Of a DNA stretch of 7,686 nt, positions 4,923-7,686 are shown one piece after another. A program made the translations under genes and the position numbers. The stretch is from contig DAOWFF010000061.1 in the NCBI GenBank assembly GCA_030638105.1, positions 1 to 7,686 of the forward strand, given 5' to 3'. The notes beneath the pieces are model-generated. The model saw only the letters and a list, made by a program, of their open reading frames with translations. It searched no databases and was not told the origin of the DNA. The stretch comes from an archaeon. GTDB lineage: Archaea > Nanobdellota > Nanobdellia > Pacearchaeales > GW2011-AR1. Numbering within the stretch: position 1 is the first letter of the stretch; each line of letters starts with the position of its first letter.

Positions 4923-6749
4923 CTAAATCCCCCAACCGCTGTTTTGCTTTCTTTTAATTTCCGCAATTTCTTGCAAAATTTTCATTTCGTTATTAGTTAA
5001 CAAGTCCTTATTTTTTTTGAAATTTTTAAACTGAGAGGCAGAAATATCTGAATAAAGAAATTTCGCATCTTTTAATTGTCGCTCAAAATTCACGCCTGGA
5101 ACTGAAATCGCTACTTCCATATTTTCTGTCGCCCGCTCAACTGATTTGTTTTCTGACTGAATGTTTTTGATTTTATTTATTTTTTCTCCACTCTGGTCTA
5201 TTAAATTCAAATAAGGAATTATTTTTCCATATTCTATGTTCACTCCGAAAATTGCTGGTTTAGTATTTCTGAAAACATATTGCGGAAGAATTTTTAATTT
5301 GCACAGCGTCGTTAAGCCACCCAATCTTTGTTTTTCCATTTCATTTTGTTTTTGTTTTCTGAATTCAATTGTGTCTTCAATTAATTTGTAAATGACTTTG
5401 TCAGTTAAAATTTTTATGTTGTCCCGAATTTCTTTTGCGTCCTGGTCTACTGAAACATTAAATCCGACAATCAATGCGTTTAATTTGTCTATTTTAAAAT
5501 TTGCCTTGGCTGAGATTATGTCTGTTTTATTGACGCTACCAATCCCTGCTTTTACAACTGGAATGTTGCTTTGTTTTAATATCATTAGCAGGGCTTCCAA
5601 ACTTCCGAGCGAGTCCGTCTTTACAATAATCCCCTGTTTTTGAACAGGCGCGATTTCAGATATTTCTTTTTTGAATATTTTTTTAATTTCTTCTTTGTTT
5701 CCTTTGTATTCTATAAATGGCATTCCAGGGAGCAAATTTTTTTTTGAAACAATCTGCATTCTTAACCCGGTTGAGGCAGAAACATTTTCAACAGGTCTGA
5801 ACTTTTGGCTTAATGGTTTTATTTCTTCAAGCACCCTGATTTTTGTTATGATTGGTTCGCAACATTCGGCAGAATTGTTTTCTAATCCAAGTCCTGCGAT
5901 TGCAATTTCATTTTTTTTTGAGAGTGCACCGTCGTATAAAATCGCTTCAATATAGTTTGTTGTTTTTTCTTTTTTTATTTCAAGGACAATTCCTTTGGCT
6001 TCTGTGCCTAATGTGAGTTTGTCTGTCAAATATCTTTGACTCAATCCACAGAGCATTAAAATTAATTCCTGAATTCCCTCGCCTGTTTTTGCAGAACACG
6101 GGATTAAAGCAATTTTTTTTGTGAAGTCATTTATGTTGTAAAATAAATCCGCGTCAAATCCGTAGCTGTTTAAGGAACCAATCAGGGAATAATATTTTTC
6201 GTCAAAAATTTGTTTTATGTTTTGTGGTTGCGACTCAATGCTTTTTTGTAAGGGGGTTTTTGATTTTTCACTTGAATTGTTTTCAACCTCTTTTTGTTTT
6301 ACATGATCTCCAATTGTATGTTGTGGATACCTCCACCCAGAGATTTTATCTATTTTGTTAAGTGCGATTAAAAAAGGCGTCTTGTTTAATTTTAATATTT
6401 TTAGAACTTCTGCTGTCTGTGGTTTTATTCCCTCGGTTATGTCTAAGACCAAAACAGCCAAATCCGCCAGACCTCCTCCGCGTTTTCTGAGATTACTGAA
6501 TGCCAAATGGCCAGGGGTGTCAATAAATAAAAAACCTGGGATTGTTAATTTTATTCCTGATTTTTCTATAAGCGGGCAGATAGTTTTTAACTGGGAAATT
6601 GGATAAGATGTGAATGAAATTTTTTGCGTGATTCCTCCGGCTTCGCTTTCTTGAATACAACTGCCCCGAAGGCAATCCAAAACACTTGTTTTCCCATGGT
6701 CAACATGTCCGCACACCGTAACTATTGGCTGTCTTATTTTGTTTTTCAT
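4923..6749 (-). CDS. infB: translation initiation factor aIF5B (IF-2 homologue)
   Basis: The GTPase that promotes ribosomal subunit joining and stabilises initiator tRNA. It has 608 residues, a normal archaeal length, with no intein. Motifs are G1 GHVDHGKT (14-21), switch I AGGITQ (37-42), G3 DTPGH (77-81), G4 NKID (131-134) and G5 SAKTGEG (219-225). An archaeal/eukaryotic insertion of about 80 residues lies between G4 and G5. Domain II begins near TLGTEAKGIVLEIKKEKTTN. Domain III contains GIIVKTDSLGSLEALL, with the helix/domain IV part after RKQKQNEMEKQRLGG. The start is preceded by a TATA box and a TCTATAATT element but no Shine-Dalgarno sequence, so the mRNA is probably leaderless. It converges with the small membrane genes and diverges from rpoH. 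Confidence 0.96.
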   Translation of the reverse strand: MKNKIRQPIVTVCGHVDHGKTSVLDCLRGSCIQESEAGGITQKISFTSYPISQLKTICPLIEKSGIKLTIPGFLFIDTPGHLAFSNLRKRGGGLADLAVLVLDITEGIKPQTAEVLKILKLNKTPFLIALNKIDKISGWRYPQHTIGDHVKQKEVENNSSEKSKTPLQKSIESQPQNIKQIFDEKYYSLIGSLNSYGFDADLFYNINDFTKKIALIPCSAKTGEGIQELILMLCGLSQRYLTDKLTLGTEAKGIVLEIKKEKTTNYIEAILYDGALSKKNEIAIAGLGLENNSAECCEPIITKIRVLEEIKPLSQKFRPVENVSASTGLRMQIVSKKNLLPGMPFIEYKGNKEEIKKIFKKEISEIAPVQKQGIIVKTDSLGSLEALLMILKQSNIPVVKAGIGSVNKTDIISAKANFKIDKLNALIVGFNVSVDQDAKEIRDNIKILTDKVIYKLIEDTIEFRKQKQNEMEKQRLGGLTTLCKLKILPQYVFRNTKPAIFGVNIEYGKIIPYLNLIDQSGEKINKIKNIQSENKSVERATENMEVAISVPGVNFERQLKDAKFLYSDISASQFKNFKKNKDLLTNNEMKILQEIAEIKRKQNSGWGI

Positions 6750-6755
6750 AATAAG

Positions 6756-6779
6756 AATTATAGAACATAGATTAAAAAG
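6756..6779 (-). promoter_or_regulatory. infB promoter, leaderless
   Basis: On the minus strand CTTTTTAAT (6771-6779) is centred 26 nt before the ATG at 6749, preceded by CCAAAA as a possible BRE. TCTATAATT (6756-6764) lies between box and start, as before eif2g and the deaminase gene. Confidence 0.6.
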
Positions 6780-6800
6780 TTTTGGTTAAAATAATTAAGA

Positions 6801-6852
6801 AAATAAAAGGGTCAAAACCGAAGTCCTAACCCTTATCTAACCGAAGTTAGAC
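6801..6852 (-). ncRNA. candidate small RNA: two tandem UUCG-capped hairpins followed by a U-rich tail
   Basis: Read on the minus strand, hairpin 1 (6851-6836) has TCTAAC pairing with GTTAGA around a TTCG loop. After one base, hairpin 2 (6834-6807) has AAGGGTTAGGAC pairing along all 12 positions with GTTTTGACCCTT around another TTCG loop. Both loops have the stable C(UUCG)G closing pair. Three G-U pairs in hairpin 2 work only on the minus strand; the plus strand would have A-C mismatches and CGAA loops. A T-rich stretch follows (TTTTATTTT). A TATA-like box is centred 26 nt before 6852, so the predicted transcript begins at the first hairpin. No ORF fits. It could also be a leader or attenuator of infB or a terminator of a longer transcript. 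I do not recognise a known RNA family. Confidence 0.55.
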
Positions 6853-6873
6853 AATATTTTAATGTTCTGGGAG

Positions 6874-6882
6874 TATTTAAAT
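6874..6882 (-). promoter_or_regulatory. TATA-like box for the two-hairpin RNA
   Basis: ATTTAAATA on the minus strand is centred at 6878, 26 nt upstream of 6852, the base just before hairpin 1. This is the same spacing as in the leaderless genes of the window. Its core is palindromic, so orientation rests on what lies downstream. Confidence 0.4.
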
Positions 6883-6896
6883 CTTTCGCATACTGA

Positions 6897-6924
6897 TTTT
6901 GTGCAACCTTGACTTTTTGTGCAA
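6897..6924. repeat. 10-bp direct repeat TTTTGTGCAA, 18-bp period
   Basis: TTTTGTGCAA occurs at 6897-6906 and 6915-6924 in the infB-rpoH intergenic region, between the hairpin RNA promoter and the distal rpoH promoter candidate. Two identical half-sites at this spacing could bind a regulator. Nothing else supports this. Confidence 0.4.
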
Positions 6925-6937
6925 AGCCTTTACAAAC

Positions 6938-6953
6938 AAAAACTTTTTAAACC
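6938..6953 (+). promoter_or_regulatory. distal promoter candidate for rpoH-rpoB
   Basis: AAAAACTTTTTAAACC resembles the boxes before infB and rps6e. Its TATA core (6943-6951) predicts a start near 6973 and a leader of about 65 nt before rpoH, which would include the inverted repeat at 6979-7013. Confidence 0.45.
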
Positions 6954-6978
6954 AATTTTAACTGATTTTTATTATTAG

Positions 6979-7013
6979 AAAGTTGTTAAAGTTAATTTAT
7001 ATTTTACAACTTT
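6979..7013 (+). promoter_or_regulatory. inverted repeat enclosing a proximal rpoH TATA box
   Basis: AAAGTTGT (6979-6986) is the exact reverse complement of ACAACTTT (7006-7013). The 19-bp interior holds TTTATATT (6996-7003), a TATA box that predicts a start near 7025 and a leader of about 12 nt. The repeat could be an operator around the box, or a hairpin in the leader if the distal promoter is used. Confidence 0.45.
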
Positions 7014-7037
7014 TGTTTTTACCGACGCTAAAACAAA

Positions 7038-7232
7038 ATGCACTTCCTACAACCAAAACATTCCAAACTTAATGAAAAAGAATCTGCAGAACTTTTGCTA
7101 AAATTAAACATTTCTAAGTCGCAATTACCTAAAATTCTTTTAACTGATCATAATCTTCCAGAAGGTTGCGATGTTGGAGATGTAATTAAAATAATTAGAG
7201 ATAATGGAATTTATTTCAGGGTTGTGATATAA
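7038..7232 (+). CDS. rpoH: DNA-directed RNA polymerase subunit H (Rpb5 C-terminal homologue)
   Basis: A 64-residue small subunit of archaeal RNA polymerase, equivalent to the C-terminal domain of eukaryotic Rpb5, at the jaw near downstream DNA. LQPKHSKLNEKESAELLLKL (4-23), KSQLPKIL (27-34) and GDVIKIIR (47-54), with the final YFRVVI, are diagnostic. It is shorter than most archaeal RpoH (about 75-85), with a trimmed loop before GDVIKIIR and a short turn before the last strand. Its TAA shares one base with the rpoB start (TAATG), so the two are translationally coupled. It heads the usual archaeal rpoH-rpoB-rpoA order. Confidence 0.93.
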   Translation: MHFLQPKHSKLNEKESAELLLKLNISKSQLPKILLTDHNLPEGCDVGDVIKIIRDNGIYFRVVI

Positions 7233-7686
7233 TGGTTCAGGAACATTTAATTGTAAAAAAATATTTGAAAGACCATTCGCTGGTTGAGTCAAACATTACT
7301 TCTTTTAATGAATTTATTGATCATAGAATGCAGGAAATTGTGGACGAGGTTTCTGAAACAATTAACAACGAGGATTTTGAAATTAATCTTGGAAAAATAG
7401 AAGTTGGAAAACCGAAAATTATCGAGGCAGATGGTAGCTCTTCGCTGATTATTCCTTATGAAGCAAGATTGAGAAATATGACTTATGCTGCTCCGATAAC
7501 TCTTGAAATCAGCGTGAAAAAAGACGATCAGGTTGATTCAGAAGTTGTAGAAATTGGGAAGATTCCAATCATGGTGAAGAGTAAGGTGTGCAATACTTTT
7601 GGTTTGTCAAGAGATGAACTAATTGAGAATTATAACGATACTCTTGACCCTGGAGGTTATTTTATAATTAAAGGAAACGAAAGAGT
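7232..7686 (+). CDS. rpoB: DNA-directed RNA polymerase subunit B (or B''), N-terminal part, cut by window edge
   Basis: The first 151 codons of the second-largest RNA polymerase subunit, open to the window end. The ATG at 7232 overlaps the rpoH stop by one base. Family blocks are IPYEARLRNMTYAAPITLEI (74-93), IGKIPIMVKSKVC (108-120) and DPGGYFIIKGNER (139-151), the start of the protrusion/lobe region. The N-terminal segment LIVKKYLKDHSLVESNITSFNEFID is also typical. Whether the gene is a single rpoB or the rpoB'' half of a split gene cannot be told from this part. Confidence 0.95.
   Translation, partial: MVQEHLIVKKYLKDHSLVESNITSFNEFIDHRMQEIVDEVSETINNEDFEINLGKIEVGKPKIIEADGSSSLIIPYEARLRNMTYAAPITLEISVKKDDQVDSEVVEIGKIPIMVKSKVCNTFGLSRDELIENYNDTLDPGGYFIIKGNER

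Noticed and set aside
5392..6606. Several plus-strand ORFs of 83-94 codons opposite infB
   Set aside because: They are antisense to conserved aIF5B domains, have no promoters and no recognisable features. The same holds for the plus-strand ORFs opposite eif2g, the RecB-like gene and rps6e.
4923..6749. Intein in aIF5B
   Set aside because: Archaeal infB genes can hold inteins, but the GTPase motifs are continuous and the length is normal.
6750..7037. tRNA or box C/D sRNA in the infB-rpoH gap
   Set aside because: No cloverleaf or T-loop motif is visible on either strand. CTGA words occur at 6893 and 6962 but no matching C box was found.

Overview
The window looks like a piece of an AT-rich archaeal chromosome, most likely from a small-genome DPANN lineage (Pacearchaeota/Woesearchaeota/Nanoarchaeota type). 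Translation factors aIF2-gamma and aIF5B, ribosomal protein S6e, and an RNA polymerase H-B pair are all of archaeal/eukaryotic type. The proteins are compact: RpoH is 64 residues and aIF2-gamma has a shortened zinc-knuckle loop. Start codons generally lack Shine-Dalgarno sequences but have a TATA box about 26 nt upstream, as expected for leaderless archaeal mRNAs. The lineage is inferred from composition and gene style, not from a marker-gene tree.

Layout, left to right. Positions 2-310 (+) are the 3' end of an unrecognised gene. Positions 346-2113 (-) form a nuclease block: a TdeIII/MjaII-family type II restriction endonuclease, a RecB/Cas4-like PD-(D/E)XK nuclease with a probable Fe-S cluster, and directly upstream an in-frame 56-codon ORF lying in a GC-rich, fold-capable island. 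Positions 2164-3360 (-) are aIF2-gamma. Positions 3442-3861 (+) are a guanine/nucleoside deaminase-like protein. Positions 3862-4485 (-) are S6e with a long charged tail. Positions 4592-4899 (+) are two tiny overlapping membrane-protein genes. Positions 4923-6749 (-) are aIF5B. Positions 6750-7037 are a 288-bp intergenic region with a candidate small RNA made of two UUCG hairpins plus several promoter-like elements. Positions 7038-7686 (+) are rpoH and the start of rpoB.

The minus-strand genes infB, rps6e and eif2g form a translation block. It is interrupted by plus-strand genes (the deaminase and the two membrane proteins), each divergent from one block member and tail-to-tail with the next. 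Most of these genes seem to have their own promoter rather than sharing one operon. rpoH and rpoB overlap by one base and open the usual archaeal RNA polymerase operon.

The most interesting items are the two-hairpin RNA between infB and rpoH, the GC-rich ORF/fold element before the RecB-like nuclease, the restriction enzyme with no methyltransferase in view (and no GGNCC site seen in the window), and the two-gene micro-membrane-protein operon.
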